Numbered from the stretch's first letter, positions 17,540 through 26,351 are shown. The stretch: DNA of 64,000 nucleotides from Acetobacterium wieringae (GCF_001766835.1 NZ_LKEU01000027.1:1-64000), one strand, 5' to 3'. The notes: generated by a model not told the origin, from the letters alone. Made by a program: numbers and translations.

Positions 17540-17899
17540 TTATTTTGCATAACTGGCTTTTTTTATCGACATTCCAATGAATACCTGATTAAAGCAAACA
17601 ATGATGAAAGCGGTTAGGAGTGAATAAAGAAAGCCATCGATATGGATATTAGCGACAAAAGAGTCGGCAATCATGATTGTCCAGGCATTGACAATCAGGC
17701 TGAATAAGCCCAGAGTCAGCAGATTCAAAGGCAGCGTGATCAGCAAAAGAATTGGCTTTATGATCAAATTGACGATCAGCAGTACCAGGCCCATAGCCAG
17801 CAGCGCTGGAATGCTGCCGATCCAAATGGTTGGGAAGACCAGGGACAGCAAATAAATAGTCAGGATAATTGACAGATATTTAAGAAACAGTTTTGTCAT
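17540..17899 (-). CDS. Phage holin family 4-type membrane protein (YvlD-like)
   Basis: 119 residues with four hydrophobic segments. It has the layout of PF04020 proteins such as Bacillus YvlD: an N-terminal TM, GLVLLIVNLIIKPILLLITLPLNLLTLGLFSLIVNAWTI-type central helices (here residues about 35-75) and a last TM. Despite the name these are usually chromosomal envelope-stress genes. It is the last gene of a minus-strand operon with SHOCT-like and DUF2089 genes, an arrangement like Bacillus yvlABCD. GGAGG precedes ATG 17899. Confidence 0.85.
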   Translation of the reverse strand: MTKLFLKYLSIILTIYLLSLVFPTIWIGSIPALLAMGLVLLIVNLIIKPILLLITLPLNLLTLGLFSLIVNAWTIMIADSFVANIHIDGFLYSLLTAFIIVCFNQVFIGMSIKKASYAK

Positions 17900-17916
17900 C
17901 GTAACCTCCTCAATAA

Positions 17917-18231
17917 CTATTTGACTCGGATTGAAAGCTGGACTTCATCGGTGCGGATATCAATCAGATCATAGGGTTCATCATCGTTTAAGGCCCGTAA
18001 AAGCGCCATCACAACAAGCACCAGTTCTTTCATTAAGTGGACAGAGATATCGGAAGATGAACCGCCAGTGGATCTTTGGGGGATAAATAAACAGGCAATC
18101 GACAAAAGATCAAGACAGCAGTCGAGTAATTCTTCTAAAATATACAATTGGATGGGAAAGGGCATTTTTATGAACCGTTTGTCCTTTAGTTGAAGGCGAA
18201 TCCATAAGCAGCGAAATCCCCTAGTCGACAT
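17917..18231 (-). CDS. Small hypothetical protein in the envelope-stress-like operon
   Basis: Up to 104 residues. I do not recognise the family. The body from about residue 23 (MPFPIQLYILEELLDCCLDLLS) is Leu-rich and amphipathic, and the C-terminus reads DLIDIRTDEVQLSIRVK. The start is uncertain: ATG 18231 overlaps the end of the upstream gene by 11 bases, and ATG 18165 is an alternative. It sits 17 bases before the holin-like gene, so co-expression is likely. Confidence 0.6.
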   Translation of the reverse strand: MSTRGFRCLWIRLQLKDKRFIKMPFPIQLYILEELLDCCLDLLSIACLFIPQRSTGGSSSDISVHLMKELVLVVMALLRALNDDEPYDLIDIRTDEVQLSIRVK

Positions 18232-18658
18232 AGACCCGTACCTTGATCATCGACTGACTGCTTTCATCCCAGGCTTCAACATCAATGATGTTGGGTTCGT
18301 CAAGGGTGCCATTAATGACCTCTTCAATAATTTTGGCAAAGTCAATGCTGGAAAAATCGATCCCTTTGGCTTCCATGTCCTGGCGGGCATCCGGGGGTAC
18401 CATGGCAGTCATGCGGTCGGCCATTTCACCGATGGTGGTCAGTAGCCGGATCGGGATATTGACGTTGACATTAACCGTATTATTGTCCGAGGTCACTTTG
18501 ATTCTAAAAAATTTGTAATCGTGTTTAAGGCCGACAACAGCCTGTACCGGGATTACTTCGTTCGCCGTATTCAGTGCTTCAAGCAGCTCCATCGCTTCGG
18601 CAGCGGTAATCTGCCCTTTTTCAATCATTTCCAGGATACGTTGTTGTTCACTCATCAT
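18221..18658 (-). CDS. SHOCT-like domain protein (YvlB/LiaX-type N-terminus)
   Basis: 145 residues. The N-terminal motif (EQQRILEMIEKGQITAAEAMELLEAL) is the SHOCT-like domain found at the start of YvlB/LiaX-type envelope proteins. The middle (about 50-80) is a beta-rich stretch (KFFRIKVTSDNNTVNVNVNI), and a second similar stretch ends the protein (IIDVEAWDESSQSMIKVRVYVD). GGGAG lies just before ATG 18658, which I prefer to a longer in-frame start. It follows the DUF2089 gene by 16 bases. Confidence 0.8.
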   Translation of the reverse strand: MMSEQQRILEMIEKGQITAAEAMELLEALNTANEVIPVQAVVGLKHDYKFFRIKVTSDNNTVNVNVNIPIRLLTTIGEMADRMTAMVPPDARQDMEAKGIDFSSIDFAKIIEEVINGTLDEPNIIDVEAWDESSQSMIKVRVYVD

Positions 18659-18674
18659 TAAATCTCCCTTTTCT

Positions 18675-19064
18675 TCATAAATTTTTAAGACGTTCTGTTG
18701 CTTCTTTTGAAGAAATCTCACCTTTTGACAGTTGATCGAGAATTTCGTTTCGGGTCGCAGTAATGGCCGCCTTCTCTTTAATCAATTCTTTCGATGGTAC
18801 CTCGTAGCCGAGACCTTTAATCACCGTGTCCAATTTACCACGAACTGTTGGATAGGAAATTCCCAGTTCTTTTTCAACATCCTTGATGTTCCCCCGACAC
18901 TTAATGAATACCTTAATAAATTCCAGATCGTCATCGGGTAGGCGACAGAATTCGCAGGGGTGGAAATCACCTTCGATGGTGGTGGTACATTTTGGGCAGT
19001 TTAATTTGGTTATCGAAAGTTTTTCACCGCAGACAGGGCATTTTCCCGGAGCTTTGTACTTCAT
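18675..19064 (-). CDS. DUF2089 zinc-ribbon/helix-turn-helix protein
   Basis: 129 residues. An N-terminal zinc ribbon (CPVCGEKLSITKLNCPKC, then HPCEFC) precedes a helix-turn-helix (LEFIKVFIKCRGNIKDVEKELGISYPTVRGKLD) and a tail reading LSKGEISSKEATERL, which resembles a SHOCT-like motif. DUF2089 proteins resemble small transcription regulators and are probably the operon's regulator (inference). The start could also be GTG 19073, closer to AGAGG. First gene of the minus-strand operon with a consensus promoter upstream. Confidence 0.83.
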   Translation of the reverse strand: MKYKAPGKCPVCGEKLSITKLNCPKCTTTIEGDFHPCEFCRLPDDDLEFIKVFIKCRGNIKDVEKELGISYPTVRGKLDTVIKGLGYEVPSKELIKEKAAITATRNEILDQLSKGEISSKEATERLKNL

Positions 19065-19097
19065 AAGTTTCACCAGTCCTCTGATTTATTTGATTAT

Positions 19098-19126
19098 AAT
19101 ATACTGCGAATAATTAAATATGTCAA
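19098..19126 (-). promoter_or_regulatory. Promoter of the DUF2089 operon
   Basis: On the minus strand, TTGACA (19126-19121), 17-base spacer, TATATT (19103-19098). The start site would be about 25-35 bases before the first gene. Confidence 0.75.
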
Positions 19127-19496
19127 TATAAATATTAAAATAATTAATTTTTAAATTGATAATATTAATTTACGATTAATAAATATGACAATCCCAGCGG
19201 TAGCTGGAAATACCGGCTGGTTTTGGCTGGCAATGACAAAGCGTGATCTGGTCTTGTATCAAAAAGCATGATATGATAATCTTAAAAAATGCGGCTGGTT
19301 AAAGAAGCGATAGCCAAACCGCTTGGCAGTTTTTATGGTGTGGCCGGTCGATGGATTTGTCAAGCGGCTTGCTGGAATAGTGCAGGTCATCGATTCTGGT
19401 GCCTGTTGCGTCCAGTCGCTACCTGACCCGCTTTTTTGCGTGATTGGGAAAATAGCATCGTAAATAGGAGATTAGTTTAAATAAAGGAGCAGGCAA
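19127..19496. other. Intergenic stretch without a supported gene
   Basis: The first 60 bases are very AT-rich. From 19190 to 19440 the composition becomes coding-like, and a short plus-strand frame from an ATG near 19290 (KEAIAKPLGSFYGVAGRW) might be a gene stub, but no full gene or known family is supported. Confidence 0.4.
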
Positions 19497-20243
19497 TTGT
19501 ATTTTGATGAATATGGTAACAGTGAAAAAGCAACCATTGTATTTCTGCATGGGGCAGCCTTGACCGACACCTTCAGTAACCAGTATATTTTTAAACAGGA
19601 CTATCATCTGGTTGTTCCCCATCTTTATGGATCGGGGCGGGAAGTAGAAGAACGTTATGAACCGCAAAAGACAATTGCGGCCTTAGTTGATTTAATCCGA
19701 TCTTTAAATAAAAAACCGGTTATACTCGTTGGTCACTCGTTGGGCGGTGAACTGGCCGTGGCTTTGGTATCACAGTATCAGGAGCTTTTTGAGCGGGCCG
19801 TGTTTTTAAGTCCCTGGGTGTGCGCTACCCAAAAATCCATTGATCGCTTTGTGCGGCTGGGGATCTGGACACAACGGACCTCCAGGCTGTCAGGACTACT
19901 GCGGCTGCAGGCAAAATATTGGCATTTGTCCAAGGTTCAGGAGGATTTTCTGGTTGACTACACCAAAAAAATTACCCCCGAACAGTATGTGGCCTGGTTT
20001 AAGGATCGAATTTTTCTTGATGAACAAGCAAATTATGCAAAGGTGAAAATTCCCATGCTGGCAGTTTGTGGTGAAAAAGAATTCAGTGAGATTAAAACGT
20101 CGGTTGTTGAGCTGGGTAACCGCAATCAGAAGTGTCAGACGCTTTTTTTAAAAGGGGGGCGACATGATTTTCCGCTGCGAATGCCAGCGGTGTTAAATCC
20201 GCTGCTGAGCGAATTTTTTAGCTGTGGCAGAATAGAAAAGTAA
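19497..20243 (+). CDS. Alpha/beta hydrolase
   Basis: 248 residues, TTG start placed by AAAGGAG at 19483-19489. The fold's signatures are IVFLHGAALTDTF (oxyanion turn), nucleophile GHSLGGEL near residue 82, PMLAVCGEKEF for the acid-strand region and GGRHDFPLR with the catalytic His. The substrate is unknown. The EFR1 gene starts 18 bases downstream, so the two are probably co-transcribed. Confidence 0.83.
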   Translation: MYFDEYGNSEKATIVFLHGAALTDTFSNQYIFKQDYHLVVPHLYGSGREVEERYEPQKTIAALVDLIRSLNKKPVILVGHSLGGELAVALVSQYQELFERAVFLSPWVCATQKSIDRFVRLGIWTQRTSRLSGLLRLQAKYWHLSKVQEDFLVDYTKKITPEQYVAWFKDRIFLDEQANYAKVKIPMLAVCGEKEFSEIKTSVVELGNRNQKCQTLFLKGGRHDFPLRMPAVLNPLLSEFFSCGRIEK

Positions 20244-20261
20244 AGCCGACGAGGAGGGTTA

Positions 20262-21038
20262 ATGGTTACTATATATTTTTCAGGCACCGGAAATTCCCGA
20301 TACATTGCCGAGCGTTTTTCAGAGAAAACGAAGGCCGCCTGTTTTTCGATTGAAGAGGTGATTGATTTTGGTGAAGTATTGACAACGACAAACACCGTCG
20401 CGGTCTGCTACCCGATCTATGGTTCCTGTGTTCCACGTATTTTGCGGGATTTTATTATCGCCCATCAAAGCTGTTTTGAGGGCAAAAAGCTGATAATTTT
20501 TTGTACGCAGCTGATGTTCTCGGGTGATGGAGCCCGGATCTTTACCGATCTGCTGGATGGTGTTGCAGTGGAAATTTTATATGCGGAGCATTTCAATATG
20601 CCCAACAACATTTGCAATCTGCCGATTTTTCCGGTGCAGGACAATAAAAAAATCAACCGCTATCTTAGTAAAGCAGAAGCAAAACTAGAGCGGGTCGGCA
20701 GGGATTTAAGCAGCGGCATTGTTAAAAAACGGGGTTTTAATGTTTTGTCCCAATATAGTGGGTACTTGTTACAGCGCCGTTCCTTTGTGAGGCTTGAGAA
20801 AAAAGCAGAAAAAGATGTAAAAATTAGTGCCGCCTGTACTGTCTGCGGTAAATGTATAAAAATCTGCCCGATGCAAAATTTGAAGCAGGTAGACAGCGGG
20901 ATTTTGCAAAACGGTCAATGTACCCTTTGTTATCGCTGCGTCAACCAGTGTCCGCAACAAGCAATTACGGTCTTGTTGCATGCCCCGGTTAAAAAACAAT
21001 ATCCGGGAATTCACCAGTTGTACAGCGACGATTTTTGA
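20262..21038 (+). CDS. EFR1-family ferredoxin (flavodoxin-like plus two 4Fe-4S clusters)
   Basis: 258 residues. An N-terminal flavodoxin-like domain (YFSGTGNSRYIAERF; TNTVAVCYPIYGSCVPRILRDF) is joined to a C-terminal double ferredoxin with CxxCxxCxxxCP motifs: CTVCGKCIKICP and CTLCYRCVNQCP. EFR1 proteins are electron carriers of anaerobes; partners are unknown. GAGGAGGG precedes ATG 20262. Confidence 0.9.
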   Translation: MVTIYFSGTGNSRYIAERFSEKTKAACFSIEEVIDFGEVLTTTNTVAVCYPIYGSCVPRILRDFIIAHQSCFEGKKLIIFCTQLMFSGDGARIFTDLLDGVAVEILYAEHFNMPNNICNLPIFPVQDNKKINRYLSKAEAKLERVGRDLSSGIVKKRGFNVLSQYSGYLLQRRSFVRLEKKAEKDVKISAACTVCGKCIKICPMQNLKQVDSGILQNGQCTLCYRCVNQCPQQAITVLLHAPVKKQYPGIHQLYSDDF

Positions 21039-21128
21039 TTACGAATACCGAAGGCGTTAAATTTATGACACCATGGTTTTTATAGAAACGGAGGAATAGA
21101 CATCATTGACAAATTCTAACTGCCTTCA

Positions 21129-21713
21129 CTACTCAAAAAACAAAGAAGCAGCGCAATAAACCAGAAGCAGGGCTAGTATGGTATTGGTGAGCCGGGCATG
21201 TTTTGAGAAAAGCGTCTGTAAGAGAGCGCCAAAGAAGGCCCAGCACAGGGTAAAGGAAAAGCCAATCAGCGACAGCACGCCAGAAAAAAAGACCAGCATA
21301 GGAAAATCATGAGAAAAATAAGGGAGGATGTAGACTTCCATGGAGATCAGGCAATAGAGATAAATTTTAGGATTGATAAACTGCAGCAAGAAACCGCTGA
21401 CGAAGCTGCTTTTGGTCAGACTTTCCTTGATTTCAGATGAACTTTGATACGTTTTATAAGCTAGAAACAGTATGTAGAGAGCCCCGATGATCACCATCGG
21501 GGTTTTAATCATGGGAAGCATGGATGAAAGCATTGTGAAAAAGAAGGTGCATATTAACATCACCACTGAAAATCCAAAGAAAACACCGAAATTGAAAGGG
21601 AGGGCCTGTTTGAATCCTGATTGCCGGGCAATGGACATGGACATCAGGTTATTGGGGCCTGGTGTGACAGCCGTTACCACTGCATAGGTTAAAAAATTGA
21701 AAAAACTGAACAT
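21129..21713 (-). CDS. LysE-family amino acid exporter
   Basis: 194-residue membrane protein with about six helices. The N-terminal signature TPGPNNLMSMSIARQSG and GFKQALPFNFGVFFGF identify the LysE/RhtB family, which exports amino acids or related compounds. It is divergent from the XRE-cupin gene, and a 20-base inverted repeat lies between them, so that regulator probably controls it. AGGAGG precedes ATG 21713 on the minus strand. Confidence 0.88.
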   Translation of the reverse strand: MFSFFNFLTYAVVTAVTPGPNNLMSMSIARQSGFKQALPFNFGVFFGFSVVMLICTFFFTMLSSMLPMIKTPMVIIGALYILFLAYKTYQSSSEIKESLTKSSFVSGFLLQFINPKIYLYCLISMEVYILPYFSHDFPMLVFFSGVLSLIGFSFTLCWAFFGALLQTLFSKHARLTNTILALLLVYCAASLFFE

Positions 21714-21740
21714 CGAATTGACCTCCTAAGAATATGATGG

Positions 21741-21801
21741 TATATTAAACTTAAAGTACACTATACAAGAATTCAATATATTGTACTTTAAGTTTAATAT
21801 A
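21741..21801. promoter_or_regulatory. Perfect 20-base inverted repeat in the divergent lysE/XRE promoter region
   Basis: TATATTAAACTTAAAGTACA (21741-21760) is the exact reverse complement of 21782-21801; the arms are 21 bases apart. Each arm contains a smaller dyad, ACTTTAAGT or its complement, giving two sites of two half-sites. This is the presumed operator of the XRE-cupin protein, covering both divergent promoters. Confidence 0.85.
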
Positions 21802-21820
21802 TTGTCAATAGGAGGTTTTT

Positions 21821-22375
21821 TTGGACATCACTTTAATTATTGGAAAAAATATCAAGGAGATACGGGAAGCTAAGAAGCTGACTCTGGATGCCGCAGCCCG
21901 GGAAACCGGAGTTTCCCGGAGTATGTTGGCCCAGATAGAAAAGGGGGATGTGAATCCAACGATTTCGGTGCTGTGGAAAATTGCCAACGGTTATAAAACA
22001 TCCTTTTCATCTTTATTAAATTTACAATCGGAAGAGACCATGGTGATCCTGGCTCAATCGGTTACACCACTGGTGGAAGACGATGGAAAATACATCAATT
22101 ATCCTGTTTTTCCTTTTGATGAAAAAAAGTTGTTTGAGACCTACCGTATTGAAATTGTTGAAAATGGGCAGATGTCTGCCCAACCCCACATTCAGGGAAC
22201 CGAAGAATACGTCACAGTTTTTGAAGGGGCGGTGGAGATTTCTGTCGGGGCAGAAACCTTTCGGCTGGAAAAAGGAGATTCAATTCGGTTTAAAGCCGAT
22301 GTTCCTCATGCCTATCGAAACATGGGGATAACCACGGCCAGTCTTAGTATGATTATTTATTATTCAGAGAACTGA
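21821..22375 (+). CDS. XRE-family regulator with cupin sensor domain
   Basis: 184 residues. The N-terminal HTH_3 domain (IKEIREAKKLTLDAAARETGVSRSMLAQIEKGDVNPTISVL) is followed by a C-terminal cupin barrel (about 110-180; PHIQGTEEYVTVFEGAVEI, LEKGDSIRFKADVPHAYRN). This architecture senses small molecules and controls amino-acid or polyamine transport in many bacteria. The TTG start is set by TAGGAGG nine bases upstream. It most likely represses itself and the divergent LysE exporter. Confidence 0.9.
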   Translation: MDITLIIGKNIKEIREAKKLTLDAAARETGVSRSMLAQIEKGDVNPTISVLWKIANGYKTSFSSLLNLQSEETMVILAQSVTPLVEDDGKYINYPVFPFDEKKLFETYRIEIVENGQMSAQPHIQGTEEYVTVFEGAVEISVGAETFRLEKGDSIRFKADVPHAYRNMGITTASLSMIIYYSEN

Positions 22376-22485
22376 GATCGAACCAAGATAGACAAAAATA
22401 TAGCATCGGATGGATGTATCAAAAATGATTAATAGTCTGGTCAGGATGAATCAAATAATAGAAACAATGAACCGGTGGTGAGAGA

Positions 22486-23310
22486 ATGACAAACAGTGAA
22501 ATGATGGATAAAGTGGCCGATTTGCAGAAGGCCCTTCGCATTGACTGCGAAAAATGCTGCGGCTTGTGTTGTGTCGCTCTATATTGTATGAAAACCGATG
22601 GATTCCCAGAGAATAAAGCAGCGGGGGTGCCCTGTCGGCATCTGCGTTCAGATTTTCGTTGTGATATCCATGACCGTTTGGCAGAGCAAAAGATGAAAGG
22701 GTGTCTGGGCTACGACTGCTTTGGCGCCGGTCAGAAAGTGACTCAAAAGATGGGTGAAGATGGGAATTGGAAAACCAATCCTCAAAAAGCAAAGGAACTG
22801 TTTCAGACCTTTACGGTGGTGTTTCAGCTCCATCAAATGGCCTGGTACCTGCTGGAAGCCCGGGAGATAAGCTCTGATCAGAAGCAACAAACAGAGATCA
22901 TGGCGTTGATTGTGGAGAATGAGCAGCTGACCGCGAAGGCAGCGGATGCAATGTTAAACACGGATGTAGCGGCTTATCGGGAAAAGGTTAATCGAATACT
23001 TAAACAGATCAGCCACCAGGTGGCGGTGATGCCCGCAAATAAAAAGATGACCAAGAATTTTCTTGGCAAGAATTTGAGTGGGAAAAATTTTGACGGCAGT
23101 GATTTCAGCATGGTGTTGATGATTGCTGCCAATCTGGAAGGGGCCAGCCTGCGCGGAAGCAATTTTTTGGGTGCAGATCTTCGTGACGCAAACATCAAAA
23201 ATACGGATTTAAGCAAGAGTCTGTTTTTAACCCAGATGCAGATTAACGCAGCCAGCGGAAATACAGAAACAAAACTACCTAAAAACCTGGTGCGGCCTTT
23301 GCACTGGTAG
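22486..23310 (+). CDS. Cysteine-rich pentapeptide-repeat protein
   Basis: 274 residues. The N-terminus has a cysteine cluster (RIDCEKCCGLCCVALYC, then PCRHLRSDFRCDIHDR and GCLGYDCFGAG), which looks like a metal or Fe-S site of the YkgJ/CxxCxxCC type. The middle (about 80-180) is helical. The C-terminus holds pentapeptide repeats of the A(D/N)Lxx type (residues about 195-250: NLSGKNFDGSDFS, ANLEGASLRGSNFLGADLRD). Role unknown. GGTGAGAG precedes ATG 22486. Confidence 0.8.
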   Translation: MTNSEMMDKVADLQKALRIDCEKCCGLCCVALYCMKTDGFPENKAAGVPCRHLRSDFRCDIHDRLAEQKMKGCLGYDCFGAGQKVTQKMGEDGNWKTNPQKAKELFQTFTVVFQLHQMAWYLLEAREISSDQKQQTEIMALIVENEQLTAKAADAMLNTDVAAYREKVNRILKQISHQVAVMPANKKMTKNFLGKNLSGKNFDGSDFSMVLMIAANLEGASLRGSNFLGADLRDANIKNTDLSKSLFLTQMQINAASGNTETKLPKNLVRPLHW

Positions 23311-23409
23311 CGGTGAGGCAACGGATCATCATCAATAGTGGTATGGTGATCAGCAGAAATAAAAGCAAACCCAAATGGGAGGGCTTATGTAATTGAATCG
23401 GGAGAAGAG

Positions 23410-24216
23410 ATGAAATTAACAGTATTAGTTGATAACTATACTTATATCGACCAGTATTTTCTGGGCGAGCCGGCGTTGAGTTTTTATATTGAAGAGGAGG
23501 GGCAGAAAATTCTGTTTGATACCGGATATTCTGACGTTTTGATTCACAATGCTAAAAAATTGGGAATTGATTTGAATCAGCTGGATACCATTGTATTGTC
23601 CCATGGGCATAATGATCATACCGGTGGATTAGCATATCTGGTAAATCAGATGAGTCTCCAAAACACAAAGCTGGTAGCCCATCTCCTTTGTTTTAATCAA
23701 AAACAGGATGAAGGTGAAGCAATTGGTTCACCACTATCACGGCAGCAGCTCGATCAGTGCTGCCAATTGTCATTAACAAATAAGCCTACCTGGCTGAGTG
23801 AGAAGCTTCTGTTTCTGGGGGAAATTCCCCGGCGGTTTGGTTTTGAAGGACAGCAGTCAATCGGAATGAGCTGTGAAAATGATCAATGGAGCGAGGATGC
23901 CGTTTTGGATGATTCGGCGCTGGTCTATCAGAGTGAGACGGGACTAGTTATTATCACTGGCTGTTCCCACAGTGGTATCTGCAATATTATTGAGTATGCC
24001 AAAGAAATCTGTCAGGATCAGCGGATTAATGGGGTGATTGGCGGTTTTCATCTTTTTGAACTGGATGAACAATTGTTTAAGACCCAGGCATATTTTGCCG
24101 AGAATCAGGTCAAAAGCCTTTATCCCTGCCATTGTGTTTCTTTTGCGGTAAAAGCAAAATTAAATGAAACGATCACTGTTGCGGAAGTCGGCGTGGGATT
24201 ATCCTTAATGTGGTGA
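23410..24216 (+). CDS. MBL-fold metallo-hydrolase (MptA/dihydropterin RFA-P synthase-like)
   Basis: 268 residues. The metal-binding motif SHGHNDHTGG is near residue 65, with further ligands in GCSHSGICNI and GGFHL and a late His in YPCHC. The pattern fits the subgroup annotated as 7,8-dihydropterin-6-methyl-aminobenzene-phosphate synthase-like, but many members are general hydrolases. GGGAGAAGAG precedes ATG 23410. It is convergent with the EamA gene. Confidence 0.85.
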   Translation: MKLTVLVDNYTYIDQYFLGEPALSFYIEEEGQKILFDTGYSDVLIHNAKKLGIDLNQLDTIVLSHGHNDHTGGLAYLVNQMSLQNTKLVAHLLCFNQKQDEGEAIGSPLSRQQLDQCCQLSLTNKPTWLSEKLLFLGEIPRRFGFEGQQSIGMSCENDQWSEDAVLDDSALVYQSETGLVIITGCSHSGICNIIEYAKEICQDQRINGVIGGFHLFELDEQLFKTQAYFAENQVKSLYPCHCVSFAVKAKLNETITVAEVGVGLSLMW

Positions 24217-24236
24217 TATAACCGAAAAGAACAGAA

Positions 24237-25106
24237 TTAATCAATACAGCGACTACAACGGAAGCGCCCTTCGGCAAAGATAGCTCCGCCAATCACCAAA
24301 ATGGCACCAAGCATCTGAATCGGCTCAAGAATTTCGCCCAAAAATAGAACTGAGAAGAAAACGGCAGACAGCGGTTCAAGGTATCCCAGAATGGCGACTG
24401 ACTGAACCGGCAGATGATCAATTGAAGAAAAGTACAGATAACAGCCGATGCCGGTATTAAGCAGCCCCAGAATCAGGATAAACGGCCAATTAGCAGGAGT
24501 AACGTCAATAAGAAAGCCCTGGCGCAAACCCACAAAAAGGGCGACAGTTAAAAAACTGAGCAGCAGTTGCAGCGTGGCGTTGCGCATCCCGGTGATGCTG
24601 ACCGCTTTTTTATTAAAGATTACCATCAGTGCATACATGATTGCCGACATTCCGCCACAAAAAAGCCCCCAGGTGGTTTTGCCATCGCTGATCGCCTGAA
24701 TATTAATGAGTAGTATCCCGCATAGAACCACCACAAAGCCAATCACTTTGGGACGGGTAAACCGCTCCTCAAACAGCAGAGGAGAGAGCATCATCACAAT
24801 CACCGGGCCGCAATAGTAGGCCAGTGAGGCAATGCTGACACCAATCTGCTGATACGCCTCATAAAGGAACATCCAGCTTGTACCCATGGCGATGCCGGAA
24901 ATAACCAGATAAAAAAGATGCAACCGGTTCTGGTTAAGATCAAACTTCTGGTCAGATCGTTTAAACAAAATGACCAAGAGTAAACTGCCAATTAAGGTGC
25001 GCAAGAAGACAATTTCATAACTGGAAAGGGAAATGAAACTGGCAACAATGCCGTTTGTTCCAAACAGTAGCAGGGCTAGAAGATAGTTTAAGTAAGCTTG
25101 TGTCAT
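24237..25106 (-). CDS. EamA-family (DMT superfamily) transporter
   Basis: 289 residues, ten hydrophobic segments in two five-helix EamA repeats; LVISGIAMGTSWMFLYEAYQ and ILGYLEPLSAVFFSVLFLGE are typical. The substrate is unknown (amino acids, purines or metabolites in relatives). ATG 25106 is chosen because GGAGG lies nine bases upstream; an earlier in-frame ATG has no support. It diverges from a LysR gene at 25362, its likely regulator. Confidence 0.87.
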   Translation of the reverse strand: MTQAYLNYLLALLLFGTNGIVASFISLSSYEIVFLRTLIGSLLLVILFKRSDQKFDLNQNRLHLFYLVISGIAMGTSWMFLYEAYQQIGVSIASLAYYCGPVIVMMLSPLLFEERFTRPKVIGFVVVLCGILLINIQAISDGKTTWGLFCGGMSAIMYALMVIFNKKAVSITGMRNATLQLLLSFLTVALFVGLRQGFLIDVTPANWPFILILGLLNTGIGCYLYFSSIDHLPVQSVAILGYLEPLSAVFFSVLFLGEILEPIQMLGAILVIGGAIFAEGRFRCSRCID

Positions 25107-25361
25107 AGCGTAAAACCTCCATTTAAAAAAGGGTTCCGGCACTGCGGCCATGAATGATATCATATAAGATTTAGGGATTTCTACCATTGGTTGGAGTAAT
25201 ATATTGGGGGGCATGATGAATAAATATCGCTTATAAAAAACATTGTGTATTATTCCTTTATTTCTTGAAATTTTGATAGTGAAAATATATCATAAATAAA
25301 AGAAGAGCAAAAGCGAATGTTTTGCATAGTTAGCATGATAAAAACAGATGAATGAGAGTAA

Positions 25362-26234
25362 ATGCATATGGATACAAATATTCTAAAATACATGGCCTTT
25401 ATCAGGACGGTGGAGTATGGCAGTTTTACCAAGGCAGCTGAGATATTGCATTATTCCCAATCTGGGATTAGCCGGATGATTAATGATCTGGAAAAAGAGT
25501 GGAGGGTATCACTTTTAGAAAGAAGTCGGGCCGGAGTGCGGCTCACATCCGATGGACAGCAATTGCTGCCTTATGCTAAAAGTGTATGTGATGAATATTG
25601 GAAGCTACAGACAAAAATAGAGGCAATAAACGGATTGGAATCGGGGTTGATTCGGATTGGCACCTTTTCCAGCGTGGCAACCCACTGGCTACCCAATATT
25701 ATTAAAGCGTTTCAAAAGGACTATCCCAATATTGACTATGAACTGCTGTTGGGTGATTATACCGAAATTGAAGAGTGGATTCTGGATGGGCGGGTGGATT
25801 GTGGGTTTCTAAGACTGCCCACGCATCCTGAGTTGGAAACGATCTTTTTAGAACAGGATCAACTCATGGTGATCTTACCGGAGACCCATCCGTTGGTCGA
25901 ATGTGAGCGTTTTCCGGTGACGGCGTTGTGCAATGATCCCTTTATGTTACTGGAAAAAGGCGCTAAAGCAGAGGTGACTGAAATCTTTGAGCGTTGTGGG
26001 TTGTCGCCAAAGGTACGTTTTACCACCTGGGATGATTACGCCATCATGTCGATGGTAGAGAGTGGATTGGGGATCAGCATTCTACCGGAATTGATTTTAA
26101 AGCGAGTTCCCTATCGAATTGTCGCAAAGATACTGGATGTTCCAGCATATCGCAATATTGGGCTGGCTTTTCGGGATAAAAAGGCAATTTCCCTGGCAGG
26201 GTTGCGTTTTATCGACTATTTGCCACACCGCTAA
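25362..26234 (+). CDS. LysR-family transcriptional regulator
   Basis: 290 residues. The N-terminal winged HTH (MAFIRTVEYGSFTKAAEILHYSQSGISRMINDLEKEW) precedes a periplasmic-binding-like effector domain (from about 90: GLIRIGTFSSVATHWLPNIIKAFQ). LysR proteins usually control the divergent gene, here the EamA transporter. ATG 25362 and ATG 25368 are both possible starts. Confidence 0.9.
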   Translation: MHMDTNILKYMAFIRTVEYGSFTKAAEILHYSQSGISRMINDLEKEWRVSLLERSRAGVRLTSDGQQLLPYAKSVCDEYWKLQTKIEAINGLESGLIRIGTFSSVATHWLPNIIKAFQKDYPNIDYELLLGDYTEIEEWILDGRVDCGFLRLPTHPELETIFLEQDQLMVILPETHPLVECERFPVTALCNDPFMLLEKGAKAEVTEIFERCGLSPKVRFTTWDDYAIMSMVESGLGISILPELILKRVPYRIVAKILDVPAYRNIGLAFRDKKAISLAGLRFIDYLPHR

Positions 26235-26277
26235 AAAGCTGTGTGGATGACGCAGTTATCTGGGTTAAGCTCAAGGG

Positions 26278-26306
26278 TTGATTTTTTTAGGATAAACCAA
26301 TAGAAT
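26278..26306 (+). promoter_or_regulatory. Promoter for the small gene and radical SAM gene
   Basis: TTGATT (26278-26283), 17-base spacer, TAGAAT (26301-26306). The spacer and the bases after the -10 box resemble those of the sigma-gene promoter at 16055-16083. Confidence 0.55.
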
Positions 26307-26351
26307 AGAGATAATGAAAAAAAGCTGTGGAAACAGAAAGGAAACAATCAC

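Noticed and set aside
19290..19430. Short plus-strand frame resembling the start of a methyltransferase
   Set aside because: Similarity is too weak and the frame stops after about 45 codons without a motif I.
16055..26317. Similarity between promoter regions at 16055 and 26278 considered as a special sigma-factor motif
   Set aside because: Both fit an ordinary sigma-A promoter (TTGATT-N17-TAAAAT/TAGAAT); two examples are not enough for a new motif.
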